A stretch of DNA of 7,275 bases from an uncultured Armatimonadota bacterium (GTDB taxonomy: Bacteria; Armatimonadota; Armatimonadia; Armatimonadales; Armatimonadaceae), in assembly GCA_903924445.1 (NCBI GenBank), contig CAIYBQ010000252.1:1-7275 (forward strand), written 5' to 3'. A program made the translations under genes and the position numbers. Below are positions 1 to 7,056 of this stretch, one piece after another. Within the stretch, counting starts at the first letter, position 1, and each line of letters begins with the position of its first letter. The notes beneath the pieces are model-generated. The model did not search any database, was not told the DNA's origin, and saw only the letters and a program-made list of their open reading frames with translations.

Positions 1-1
1 A

Positions 2-1543
2 ACCGAGCGCTCGGCAAAGATCGCGGCTGAGGCAGCCCTAAAGCCTTTGCAGGACCAGCTGGCAAGCGTTCAAAAGGAAAAACAGCAGCTGGATACGCGC
101 ATCACCGATGCACAAGCGAGCTTGAGAAAAGCTGACGCGGATGTCGCAGCGGCAAAAGCTGACCTCCAAAATGCACAAAGCAAAGCGACAGCGCTGCAAG
201 CTGACATCGCGGCTAAAGAGCAAAGCATTGCAGAGGTGACTGCTGTTCGGGACTCCCAGCAAACACAGCTCGCAACGCTGAATGCGCAAAAGGATGCCCT
301 TACCAATAGCGAGACCGGGCTCAAGGGACGTATCGCGGGACTAGAGTCCCAGCTCGAGACGTTACGTGCTCAGCTACAGGAAGCGAATAACCGGATTGCT
401 GCTGCAAGAGCTGAGCTGCGCACTGAAGAAGCAATGAAGGATTCCTACAAGCTCCTCGGAACCGAGATTGCCAAAGAGCTGAAGGAGAAGATTCGTGAGG
501 AGTCCGGCCAGGAGCTGGAGGAGCAGCGCAAGTCCATCGAGGAGCTGACAAAGCCTTACACCGAAGCCATGGAAGCGCTGAAAGCTCAGACCGAAGAGCT
601 TCTTAAGGGCCGCACGGAATCCGATACGATCTTAAAGCAACACATCGCCGATCTTGCCAAGCAAGCCGAACAGATGACCCGTGTGTTCTCACGTCCGAAG
701 GACCGTGGAAACTGGGGCGAGCTGCAGCTGGAAAATGTGGCTGAGAGCGTCGGCCTGCGTCTCGGCGTTGACTATGTCCGTCAGCAGCAGGTGCGCGTGG
801 GAAACCAAACACTCATCCCGGATATGGTCGTCTCGCTCCCAAGCGGCAGCAAAGTGGTGATCGACTCGAAAATGCCGATTGACCAGTTTGACAAGGCGAT
901 GCAGGCGGAGTCTGAGGAGGAGCAGGTCGCATTGCTGCGCGAGCATGCCAAGGCGGTGCGCAAGCACATCGATGACCTCTCGGGCAAGCAGTATCACCAT
1001 CACTTTAAGGGTGTGGATCACGTGATTCTCTACCTCCCGACGGAGGCGCTTTACCACACCGCTATCGAAGCTGACCCAGATCTGATCAAGTACGGGTTGG
1101 ATAAGCGCGTTGTGCTTACATCCCCTGGACTGCTGATCGGTCTGCTGCGCACGACGGCATGGGTCATCAACCAGCACACCTTTGCACAAAATGTCGAGGA
1201 GATTCGTAAAGAGGGCGCCAACCTCTATAAAGGCGTCGCGTCGTTTATCGGGCATTACCACGCAATTGGGAAGAGTATAAAGACGGCGGCAGATAAGTAC
1301 AACGATGCAACCGGAAGCCTCCAGCGCAGTGTTCTGGCGAAGGCACGCAATCTCCATAAGCTGGGCGTCGCGGATGCGCAGAGCCAGCTGCCGGATGTTT
1401 CGCCGCTCCTCCTCGAACCGATGAAGGATGTTCAGCTCGATCAAAAGGTGCTGGATGCGATTGGGGCGGTGGATGACACGGTTTCCGATGACGATGCGCT
1501 GCTGTTGCTCGAGGGTGAAAGCGTATCCGATGACAGCGTCTGA
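2..1543 (+). CDS. rmuC: RmuC family DNA recombination protein, 5'-truncated by window edge
   Basis: The reading frame is open from the first full codon at base 2, so the gene begins left of the window; the TTG at 47 lies inside a continuing coiled coil and is unlikely to be the start. Of 513 visible residues, about 1-150 are an Ala/Gln/Glu/Lys-rich coiled coil. The conserved RmuC domain follows at about 155-456. Its hallmarks are RGNWGE near 235-240, IPD at 272-274, VIDSK at 286-290, a GLLIGLLRT helix near 376 and a closing GSLQRSVL...KLGV segment at 438-456. Established knowledge: RmuC proteins limit inversion at short inverted repeats in E. coli, and the family has been placed in the PD-(D/E)XK nuclease-like superfamily. 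D274, D288 and K290 fit such a core, though their catalytic role here is inference. The usual N-terminal membrane anchor would lie outside the window. The tail (about 490-513) is acidic, rich in Asp and Ser. No terminator is evident after the stop. Confidence 0.93.
   Translation, partial: TERSAKIAAEAALKPLQDQLASVQKEKQQLDTRITDAQASLRKADADVAAAKADLQNAQSKATALQADIAAKEQSIAEVTAVRDSQQTQLATLNAQKDALTNSETGLKGRIAGLESQLETLRAQLQEANNRIAAARAELRTEEAMKDSYKLLGTEIAKELKEKIREESGQELEEQRKSIEELTKPYTEAMEALKAQTEELLKGRTESDTILKQHIADLAKQAEQMTRVFSRPKDRGNWGELQLENVAESVGLRLGVDYVRQQQVRVGNQTLIPDMVVSLPSGSKVVIDSKMPIDQFDKAMQAESEEEQVALLREHAKAVRKHIDDLSGKQYHHHFKGVDHVILYLPTEALYHTAIEADPDLIKYGLDKRVVLTSPGLLIGLLRTTAWVINQHTFAQNVEEIRKEGANLYKGVASFIGHYHAIGKSIKTAADKYNDATGSLQRSVLAKARNLHKLGVADAQSQLPDVSPLLLEPMKDVQLDQKVLDAIGAVDDTVSDDDALLLLEGESVSDDSV
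3..14. repeat. 12-base perfect palindrome inside the rmuC reading frame
   Basis: The sequence CCGAGCGCTCGG equals its own reverse complement. It lies in the truncated start of the RmuC coding region, in codons for Glu-Arg-Ser. It is probably a chance product of codon choice in GC-rich DNA, and no second copy was noticed in the window. Confidence 0.4.
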
Positions 1544-1854
1544 CACGCCTAAGTGAACATGTGATCTGTAAACCTGCTGAATGGACCATCGCAAATCCAG
1601 CGCATCCACGCTAGAGTATGTTTCCCTGACATCGCCGACTAGGTGTTAGGATGAACTAAAGGTCGTCAGCATTAAGCACAAATTCAGTTCGGTTCGTATA
1701 TCGGTAGGTGTGTCCGCAGTCAGCATTTCGTTCGTAACCAATGTGGGCTCGCCGAATGAGCAAACGCATGGAGCAACCGAAAGCCGCACATCGAAGTCCC
1801 TAAGGCACTGTCATTCCCATTTGCATAGCGCATGTTCTGACGGGCTAGCTGCGA
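1544..1854. other. 311-base intergenic gap, no gene seen
   Basis: This stretch separates the rmuC-like gene from the methyltransferase gene. I see no tRNA-like cloverleaf, no strong stem followed by a T-run, no repeat array and no convincing sigma70-type promoter pair. The longest plus-strand ATG frame I noticed is only 20 codons (1741-1803), with no ribosome binding site. By eye the base composition is less GC-rich than in the flanking genes. The gap must hold the end of the rmuC transcript and probably a promoter for the downstream gene, but I cannot place either. Confidence 0.5.
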
Positions 1855-2904
1855 ATGTCACTCGGTGGGAAATTGCCTGTGAATAAGCTATCCGATGCGT
1901 CAGTCGCTGACTTGGTCATTGATGCTGCAGAGTGCCAGAAGATTCTTGCATCCACAAAGCAATTCTCATCCCGCCACGCGCTCCACAAACTAGTACTCGC
2001 CTTGGCCGTGTCACGTCGCAATACGTTGACGCTGCATTTTCATACATTCATCACCAGAGTGCTCGGGGTCTCAAAGCCAGCCTACTTTCATGGCGAAACG
2101 CGGAGCGGAGTCCGGTTTCTCGGAGATTATTTCGATCTCGATTGTGCATTTTGGGAGTCCCGGAAAAACCATAGCCAGTCGGTCATCGACCTGCTCGCGA
2201 GCTCTGTCTTCGAGTATTCCGAAACGTGTCAGAGTGCGGTGGGTTATACATTTATTGATGTTGGATGTAATGGCGGAGTCCTGTCAGCATCGGTGATGCG
2301 TCACTTAGCGCATCGGGAGGCAGAATCCGGCCCGGTTGAGCTGGTTGCCATCGAAGCAAACCCTGAGACGGCGATTCGTGCCGCTGGTACATTTGCGCTC
2401 AATGACCTTAGCCTGGTGCATCTGGCGCGTTTCGCCGCAGGTGATGCGTATGGAGCTGTGGACTTTCTGAGTGCCGATGGCCTTTCAGGGCAGGCATCCA
2501 TTCACAGCATCGATGCCAAGCTTGTTCGCTCAGTTGACAAGTACCCAATCCGCAAGATCAGCGTTCCGCAGAGACCGTTGGATAGTCTCATCCAAGGCGG
2601 GTTTATCAAGAAGCCAGTTGCCTGCATTAAGATTGATGTTGAAGGCCATGAGCTTGCCGTCATCCGGGGAGCCCGTAAGCTTTTGAGCGCGCACAGACCG
2701 TTTGTGTTGTGTGAGTACAACCCTCGGACGGCGAGTGCCGCGGGGTGGAATGCCCTTGACCTTCGCGAAGAAATCGAAAGTGCGATGGGGCCGTGCCAGT
2801 TCACTGTGATGCATTATGATGCTCCGCCGACGGAGTTTCCGCCTAACCCAGACAGTGGTGACATCGTGGATATATTGGTTCGCCCTTTGTCGCGCGATGT
2901 CTAA
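1855..2904 (+). CDS. FkbM family SAM-dependent methyltransferase
   Basis: This 349-residue protein carries the FkbM-type class I methyltransferase signature. SAM-binding motif I is FIDVGCNGG (133-141). The acidic end of strand 2 follows in AIEANP (165-170, E167). PLDSL (241-245), IKIDVEGHE (258-266) and VLCEYNP (284-290) are the family's later blocks. Established knowledge: FkbM enzymes O-methylate hydroxyls on macrolides, sugars, glycans or lipids; the substrate cannot be read from sequence. Residues 1-125 precede the fold and match nothing I recognise. There is no signal peptide or membrane segment, so it is probably cytosolic. An in-frame TAG at 1846-1848 bounds the start. The ATG at 1855 has no Shine-Dalgarno; a GTG at 1879 sits 9 bases after GGTGGG and is a possible alternative. 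No glycosyltransferase or polysaccharide gene adjoins it, which is unusual because such genes often sit in glycan clusters. Confidence 0.9.
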   Translation: MSLGGKLPVNKLSDASVADLVIDAAECQKILASTKQFSSRHALHKLVLALAVSRRNTLTLHFHTFITRVLGVSKPAYFHGETRSGVRFLGDYFDLDCAFWESRKNHSQSVIDLLASSVFEYSETCQSAVGYTFIDVGCNGGVLSASVMRHLAHREAESGPVELVAIEANPETAIRAAGTFALNDLSLVHLARFAAGDAYGAVDFLSADGLSGQASIHSIDAKLVRSVDKYPIRKISVPQRPLDSLIQGGFIKKPVACIKIDVEGHELAVIRGARKLLSAHRPFVLCEYNPRTASAAGWNALDLREEIESAMGPCQFTVMHYDAPPTEFPPNPDSGDIVDILVRPLSRDV

Positions 2905-2999
2905 TTCGCAGTGTGAAAGCATCTCGTTTCTATGCATCTAATGGTTGATCCAGCTCGGGTCATTCGGTAGGCCGTTTTCGGGGCTGCGGGAACTCCGCG

Positions 3000-4022
3000 G
3001 TGTTGAATCTTGTCAATAGATGTATGGCTCAGGAACGTATCGATCTATCGGCAGCTGGCGGTTATGCGACGGGAGACATTTTGCTGTCCGCTGAGCGCAG
3101 CGCATTTGGCAAAAAACGGCCTGTTCCATTTCGTGTTCATTATCCCCTTGCGGGAGAAAACCACGCGGTTGTTGTCATTTCGCATGGCGCGGGCGGCGAT
3201 ATCGATGGACATTTTGCGCAGGCAAAACACCTGGCATCCCATGGCTTTGTCAGTATTTGCGTGGAGCATGTCGGGAGCAATCTTGGTCGGATGACCGCTG
3301 GGTTGCGGCTCGCCAAAAATCTTCGGGATATGACACACGATGCCGATGAGGCGCGTAACCGCCCGGCGGACATCTCGTTTGCGATTGATAGTGCAATCGA
3401 ATGGAATAAAAAGCATCCGGTGCTGAAGCGACGGATGGATACGAAGCGTATTGCTGTCATGGGACATTCGTACGGGGCTTACACGGCGATGGTTGTATGC
3501 GGTATTCGGCCTGCGCTTACGTGGTTCAAACCGGTCATCGGTTCTGGAAAAGGGCTTGCCGACAGCCTGCGTGACAAGCGTGTGAGCTGTGGCATTGCGT
3601 TGTCGCCGCAAGGTCCGGGAGAGCCATTTTTTGTCAAGGAGAGCTTTGCAACGCTTGCCGTGCCGCTTCTTGGTATTTCGGGAACGGATGACCGTCAGCA
3701 AAGCGGTGAGCCTCCGGAGCATCGGAGGGATGCTTTTTCCTTATGGCCAGCGGGTGGGCATGTGTTTGTCTGGCTTGCCAATGCAAAGCATGTGGACTTT
3801 ACGGATTCGACGGGGAGTGAGCGGAGGATGTTGCCATCCAGTACGCGTGAATCCGTGCAACACATCACTCGCGTCGCGACCCTGATGTTTCTGAGCACGC
3901 ATTTGTCATCGGGCCCGCGCAAAACGGATGGCCTCTCTGTGTCATCGCTTCGGCGTTACCTTCGGGGGGCGGTTGAGTCGGTCTCTGTTCTGACAAAGCC
4001 TCCCGCCGCCCCGCGGCAATAG
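3000..4022 (+). CDS. Alpha/beta hydrolase, PAF-acetylhydrolase / dienelactone hydrolase-like
   Basis: The protein has 340 residues from GTG. The fold is supported by an oxyanion-type SHGAGG (61-66), a nucleophile elbow GHSYGA (155-160, Ser157), a candidate acid in GISGTDD (Asp230 or Asp231) and a candidate base in NAKHVDF (His264). This order and spacing fit the dienelactone hydrolase / PAF-acetylhydrolase-like branch of carboxylic ester hydrolases, and SICVEHVGSN (85-94) resembles the strand after the oxyanion loop in that group. The substrate is unknown; a short-chain ester or acetyl ester is the family expectation. No signal peptide or lipobox is visible, so it is probably cytosolic, unlike many exported relatives. 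Start choice is uncertain: GTG 3000 follows a weak GGGA (2988-2991) with 8-base spacing, while ATG 3024 has no evident site but would begin MAQERIDLS. An in-frame TGA at 2946-2948 bounds the 5' side. The gene ends 12 bases short of the convergent gene's stop. Confidence 0.85.
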   Translation: MLNLVNRCMAQERIDLSAAGGYATGDILLSAERSAFGKKRPVPFRVHYPLAGENHAVVVISHGAGGDIDGHFAQAKHLASHGFVSICVEHVGSNLGRMTAGLRLAKNLRDMTHDADEARNRPADISFAIDSAIEWNKKHPVLKRRMDTKRIAVMGHSYGAYTAMVVCGIRPALTWFKPVIGSGKGLADSLRDKRVSCGIALSPQGPGEPFFVKESFATLAVPLLGISGTDDRQQSGEPPEHRRDAFSLWPAGGHVFVWLANAKHVDFTDSTGSERRMLPSSTRESVQHITRVATLMFLSTHLSSGPRKTDGLSVSSLRRYLRGAVESVSVLTKPPAAPRQ

Positions 4023-4034
4023 CGCCAACCAACC

Positions 4035-4619
4035 TCACCCCTCCAGCAGCTCATCCAGTTCGGCCCGGCAGTGGCGGAGCAGCTCGAGGTCTTCCGTGAG
4101 GCGGTTTTTGGGGTCGCGGCTCGCGTAGAGCTCCTGCACAATCTCAAGCTCGGTGACGCGGCTGGTGACCATCGCATTCATCGCGCGAAGCATCGCTGCT
4201 GATGCACTCTCACGTCCAGTACTCATACTGTCACTTGTAGGCTGCGCTTTGCGGGATCGTGTGAGGAGGATGGACAATGCGCTCGCGGCCGCGTGGCCAA
4301 GCGTCGTCGATGTCAATATCCGTGGCGACAGATTCCGCATTTGGTGCGTCAGCGTCCCCGCCGGGTTGCCACTTGCGATCAGGAGCAGCTGGCTAACATT
4401 CGTAGCAGCATCCGTTCCGCTCGACAAAAATGCATCCAGCTCCGCAAGGCCTGCTGAGTCATCCGCAGCCACCACGATTCGGACATCTCCAAGCTCGGTT
4501 GATGTATCCGCAACGGTTACGCCATAGCCGCGCAAGGCATCGATAAATGCCGCAACAAGCGCCGCGCCGCCATCCGCGTAACGGGCCTGCTCCAAAACCT
4601 GAAAACTGATATCGGACAT
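4035..4619 (-). CDS. Conserved-looking hypothetical protein, 194 residues, family not recognised
   Basis: The reading frame extends 5' to an ATG at 4634, but I chose the ATG at 4619. The bases between the two ATGs contain GGAGGA, 7 bases before the second one, which is ideal ribosome-binding spacing and the best such site in the window. The protein begins MSDISFQVLEQARYADG. Residues about 1-65 look like an alternating strand/helix domain (VTVADTSTELGDVRIVVAA). A hydrophobic middle follows: LLLIASGN at 78-85, and a segment near 100-120 containing TTLGHAAASALSILLT. A Ser/Thr-rich linker lies at about 121-142, then a charged helix from about 143 to the end (TELEIVQELYASRDP, LRHCRAELDELLEG) with probable coiled-coil character. 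No catalytic motif, signal peptide or clear membrane helix is visible. The competing plus-strand frame at 4153-4527 has no ribosome site and reads as a shadow. It is divergent from the transporter gene and convergent with the hydrolase gene, so it is probably transcribed alone. I can assign no function. Confidence 0.75.
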   Translation of the reverse strand: MSDISFQVLEQARYADGGAALVAAFIDALRGYGVTVADTSTELGDVRIVVAADDSAGLAELDAFLSSGTDAATNVSQLLLIASGNPAGTLTHQMRNLSPRILTSTTLGHAAASALSILLTRSRKAQPTSDSMSTGRESASAAMLRAMNAMVTSRVTELEIVQELYASRDPKNRLTEDLELLRHCRAELDELLEG

Positions 4620-4626
4620 CTGGCAT

Positions 4627-4632
4627 TCCTCC
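4627..4632 (-). promoter_or_regulatory. Shine-Dalgarno site deciding the start at 4619
   Basis: On the minus strand GGAGGA lies 7 bases before the ATG at 4619 and only 0-1 bases after an upstream in-frame ATG at 4634. A ribosome can use it only for the downstream ATG, so the longer 199-residue version is unlikely. Confidence 0.8.
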
Positions 4633-4754
4633 ATGAGACAGAGACATTACAGCGCGAAGCGGACATCCCTCGCCAATTTCACTCTGCGCAGGTTAGACTG
4701 CACGCAGGCGATTCTGCTCAGCGATGACGCTGGTCGAACACGCACGAAAAATCC
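4633..4754. promoter_or_regulatory. Divergent intergenic region between the minus-strand hypothetical and transporter genes
   Basis: These roughly 120 bases must carry the start signals for both divergent transcripts. The visible structure is limited: a perfect 8-base palindrome CTGCGCAG at 4684-4691 near the middle, and a TAATGT on the minus strand (4649-4644) that resembles a -10 box but has no properly spaced -35. A regulator site is possible at the palindrome, but 8 bases is within chance in GC-rich DNA. Control of the transporter/epimerase unit, for example by its sugar, would most likely act here; that is inference. Confidence 0.4.
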
Positions 4755-6059
4755 GTGATGCCACCCAAAAGCCAAATGTCTACATCCACCACCATACCCG
4801 ACCCAACAAGCCCAAATTGGCAACGCACCGCCTGGCTGATCGTTGCCCTGCTCGCACCCGTTGCGCTCCTCAACTATTTCGACCGGCAAATGCTGGCCGC
4901 GATGAAATCGAGCGTCATGCAGGACATCCCGAGCGTCGGCTCGGATGCGAACTGGGGATTAATGCTCGGGCAGTTTAAGTGGGTCTACGCGGCGATGAGC
5001 CCGATTGGCGGCTACCTCGCGGACCGTTTCTCACGTCGCTGGACGATTTGTGCAAGCCTGCTCGCCTGGTCTGTCATCACGTGGCTGACCGGACACGCGA
5101 CGACCTATGAGCAGCTGATGTGGTCCCGCTCAGCGATGGGAATCTCCGAAGCGTTTTATATCCCCGCGGGCCTTGCGCTAATCGCCGACTTCCACTTTGG
5201 CTCCACCCGCGCGAAAGCCGTCGGCTGGCACCAAGCCGCCATTTACTGCGGCGTGATCCTTGGGGGCTTTACTGGTTACATCGCGGACAGCCCAACCCTC
5301 GGCTGGCGCTTTGCCTTTGATGCCGCTGGTATCGTCGGAATCATCTACGGGATCGTGCTGTTCTTCTTCCTAAAAGATGCCCCACGTCCGGCAGGCACAG
5401 CTAGTATGGTTGTCGAAAAGCCATCCGTTGCCGCGAGCGCAAAAGCCTTGTTCGGCAATCCATCCTTTATCTTGATGGTCCTCTACTTCACTCTCCCAGC
5501 GCTCTCCGGGTGGGTGGTCCGCGACTGGATGCCCGCCATCCTCAAGGACAAATTCCATATCGGACAAGGCCTCGCGGGTGTCAGTGCCACGCTTTACACC
5601 AACCTTGCCGCGCTCGGTGCGGTCTTCCTCGGCGGCTACCTCTCGGACAAGGCGATTCGAAAGAACATCCGAGGGCGTATTTTTGTGAGCGCCACCGGGA
5701 TGGCACTGATTGTCCCGGCCATTTTTGGCGTTGGGAATGCGAGTTCGCTCGGGATGGCGATTGGGTTTCTGATGCTCTTCGGGGCCGGGTGGGGCCTGTT
5801 TGATGGCAATAATATGCCGATTTTGTCGCAGGTCGTTCGGCCTGAGCAGCGCGCGACGGCGTATGGCCTGATGAACCTGGTCAGTATCAGCTGCGGCGGG
5901 CTCGCGGACTTCTGGTTTGGCAAAATGCGGGATGCCAAGATTCCGCTGAATGTCATTTTCGGGATGTTTTCGCTCACCGTCATCGTGAGTGTTGGCTTGA
6001 TTCTATTGGTTCGTCCGAAGCCAGAGCTGTCCGCCGACACGCAGCCTGCCGGACACTAA
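4755..6059 (+). CDS. MFS transporter, sugar-acid (sialic acid/hexuronate-like) permease
   Basis: The protein has 434 residues from GTG 4755, and about twelve hydrophobic helices by eye. They lie near 26-44, 70-90, 97-113, 122-146, 158-178, 188-206, 236-256, 274-294, 310-327, 333-350, 365-385 and 396-418. NYFDRQ (40-45) at the end of helix 1 is typical of the anion:cation symporter / hexuronate-sialate branch. The MFS loop 2-3 motif is GGYLADRFSRR (85-95), with its weaker second-half echo GGYLSDKAIRKN (293-304). It probably sits in the inner membrane and imports an organic acid or sugar acid with protons or sodium. The substrate is inferred mainly from the downstream NanM-like gene, 13 bases away, in one likely operon. 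The start is unclear: GTG 4755, ATG 4758 and ATG 4776 (MSTSTTIPD) are all in frame and none has a good ribosome site; the last two are more likely than GTG. An in-frame TGA at 4725-4727 bounds the frame. Confidence 0.9.
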   Translation: MMPPKSQMSTSTTIPDPTSPNWQRTAWLIVALLAPVALLNYFDRQMLAAMKSSVMQDIPSVGSDANWGLMLGQFKWVYAAMSPIGGYLADRFSRRWTICASLLAWSVITWLTGHATTYEQLMWSRSAMGISEAFYIPAGLALIADFHFGSTRAKAVGWHQAAIYCGVILGGFTGYIADSPTLGWRFAFDAAGIVGIIYGIVLFFFLKDAPRPAGTASMVVEKPSVAASAKALFGNPSFILMVLYFTLPALSGWVVRDWMPAILKDKFHIGQGLAGVSATLYTNLAALGAVFLGGYLSDKAIRKNIRGRIFVSATGMALIVPAIFGVGNASSLGMAIGFLMLFGAGWGLFDGNNMPILSQVVRPEQRATAYGLMNLVSISCGGLADFWFGKMRDAKIPLNVIFGMFSLTVIVSVGLILLVRPKPELSADTQPAGH

Positions 6060-6072
6060 CATCATTAGCAAA

Positions 6073-7053
6073 ATGGAAACCCTTCTGCAGTTCCGCCGCA
6101 TCGCGGACATCCCAAATGCCCGCGGCGTCGCCGCGCCGTTTGCCGGTGTCCTGAACACTGCCTTAGTCGTCGCCGGCGGAGCGAATTTTCCTAAGGCGTA
6201 TCCGTGGGAACGTGGCGCCAAGGTCTGGCACGATCGGATTTACCGTTTGCGTGAACCGGATGCCCGCTGGGAAACCATCGGTCGTCTCCCGCAACCGCTC
6301 GGCTACGGGGCGAGCTTTACGGTGGATGGCGGCGTTGTTATCGCGGGCGGCTCGGATTCTGGTAGGCACTATACAAGCTGCTGGCTGATGACGGAGCGCG
6401 GTGGGCAGATCGTGTTCGAGCCCCTGCCGAGTCTTCCGATACCAATCGCAAATGTGGGATTTGCCAAGCTTGGAAACCTGCTGGTTGTCGTGGGTGGGCA
6501 GGAGACGCCAGCATCGACAGCGGCGAGTAAGCGTGTTTTCGCCATGGATTCCACCGCCTTTGGAAAAGGCTGGTTTGAGCTGCCTCCGCTTCCGGGACCC
6601 GCACGCATTCTGCCCGGTGTTGGTGTTGTCGCCGACTCGATTTTTGTGTGTTCTGGGGCTGATCTGCACCCGGGACCGGATGGCAAAGCGGTACGCAAAT
6701 ACCTCCGGGATTGCTATCGGTACACGGGGTTTGGTGGCTGGAAGCGGCTGGCGGATTTGCCAAAGGCAGCCGTTGCGCCGCCATGTCCGCTGCCTCAGAT
6801 CGCGGATGGCCTTGCCGTGTTCTCCGGCGATGATGGCTCCCGCGCGTGGATTCCGCAGCCGGTGCATCCGGGGTTTGATGCGGACATTAACTTGGTGACG
6901 AGTAAGGGAATCCGTGCGCTTGGCAGTGCTCCATTTGCCCATGTCACCACTACAGCCGTTGCGTGGCGGGGCAGTTGGGTCATCCCGAGCGGAGAGATCC
7001 GCCCGGGAGTACGCACGCCAGCCGTCTGGATGATTACATCACCGGGCGAGTAA
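6073..7053 (+). CDS. nanM: NanM-like N-acetylneuraminate epimerase / mutarotase, kelch beta-propeller
   Basis: The protein has 326 residues and is built of kelch-type blades with recurring hydrophobic-GG strands: VVAGGANFP (32-40), VIAGGSD (89-95), VVVGGQE (138-144), VCSGAD (192-197) and VFSGDDG (249-255). Each is followed by a Trp/Leu-Pro motif such as ARWETIGRLPQPLGYGA or GWKRLADLPKAAVAP. GGANFP near the N-terminus and SGEIRPGVRTP at 306-316 are characteristic of the NanM/YjhT and cyclically permuted mutarotase families. Established knowledge: E. coli NanM speeds alpha/beta interconversion of N-acetylneuraminate in the periplasm. Here the N-terminus (METLLQFRRIADIP) has no signal peptide, so the protein appears cytosolic and would act after uptake by the carrier encoded just upstream. 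The ATG at 6073 has no Shine-Dalgarno, and translation may depend on coupling to the transporter gene, which stops 13 bases earlier. The exact sugar is not proven, and other sialate-like sugars are possible. No lyase, kinase or other nan gene lies in the window. Confidence 0.85.
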   Translation: METLLQFRRIADIPNARGVAAPFAGVLNTALVVAGGANFPKAYPWERGAKVWHDRIYRLREPDARWETIGRLPQPLGYGASFTVDGGVVIAGGSDSGRHYTSCWLMTERGGQIVFEPLPSLPIPIANVGFAKLGNLLVVVGGQETPASTAASKRVFAMDSTAFGKGWFELPPLPGPARILPGVGVVADSIFVCSGADLHPGPDGKAVRKYLRDCYRYTGFGGWKRLADLPKAAVAPPCPLPQIADGLAVFSGDDGSRAWIPQPVHPGFDADINLVTSKGIRALGSAPFAHVTTTAVAWRGSWVIPSGEIRPGVRTPAVWMITSPGE

Positions 7054-7056
7054 CCA

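Noticed and set aside
689..1609. 306-residue minus-strand frame opposite the rmuC-like gene
   Set aside because: The plus strand carries unmistakable RmuC motifs over the same bases; the minus frame reads as a low-quality shadow with no domain.
1741..1803. 20-codon plus-strand frame beginning MWARRMSKR in the gap before the methyltransferase gene
   Set aside because: It has no ribosome site, no recognisable feature, and a length expected by chance.
2920..2940. Direct repeat GCATCT...GCATCT with an ATGCAT palindrome between the methyltransferase and hydrolase genes
   Set aside because: The units are only six bases, occur twice, and show no link to a promoter or known operator; chance is sufficient.
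3045..3722. 225-residue minus-strand frame opposite the hydrolase gene
   Set aside because: The plus strand shows an intact hydrolase triad; the minus frame is Arg-rich and motif-free, as expected for an antisense shadow.
4005..4017. Hairpin GCCGC-CCC-GCGGC at the end of the hydrolase gene as a bidirectional terminator
   Set aside because: The stem is only 5 base pairs, lies inside the coding region and has no T-run on either strand.
4153..4527. 124-residue plus-strand frame opposite the minus-strand hypothetical gene
   Set aside because: It lacks a ribosome site, whereas the minus-strand gene has an optimal one and spans a longer frame.
4644..4676. Minus-strand promoter with TTGGCG (-35) and TAATGT (-10) before the gene starting at 4619
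   Set aside because: The spacer is 21 bases, too long for a standard sigma70 promoter, and neither box is close to consensus.
6163..6942. 259-residue minus-strand frame opposite the mutarotase gene
   Set aside because: Kelch and NanM motifs are clear on the plus strand; the antisense frame has no recognisable domain.
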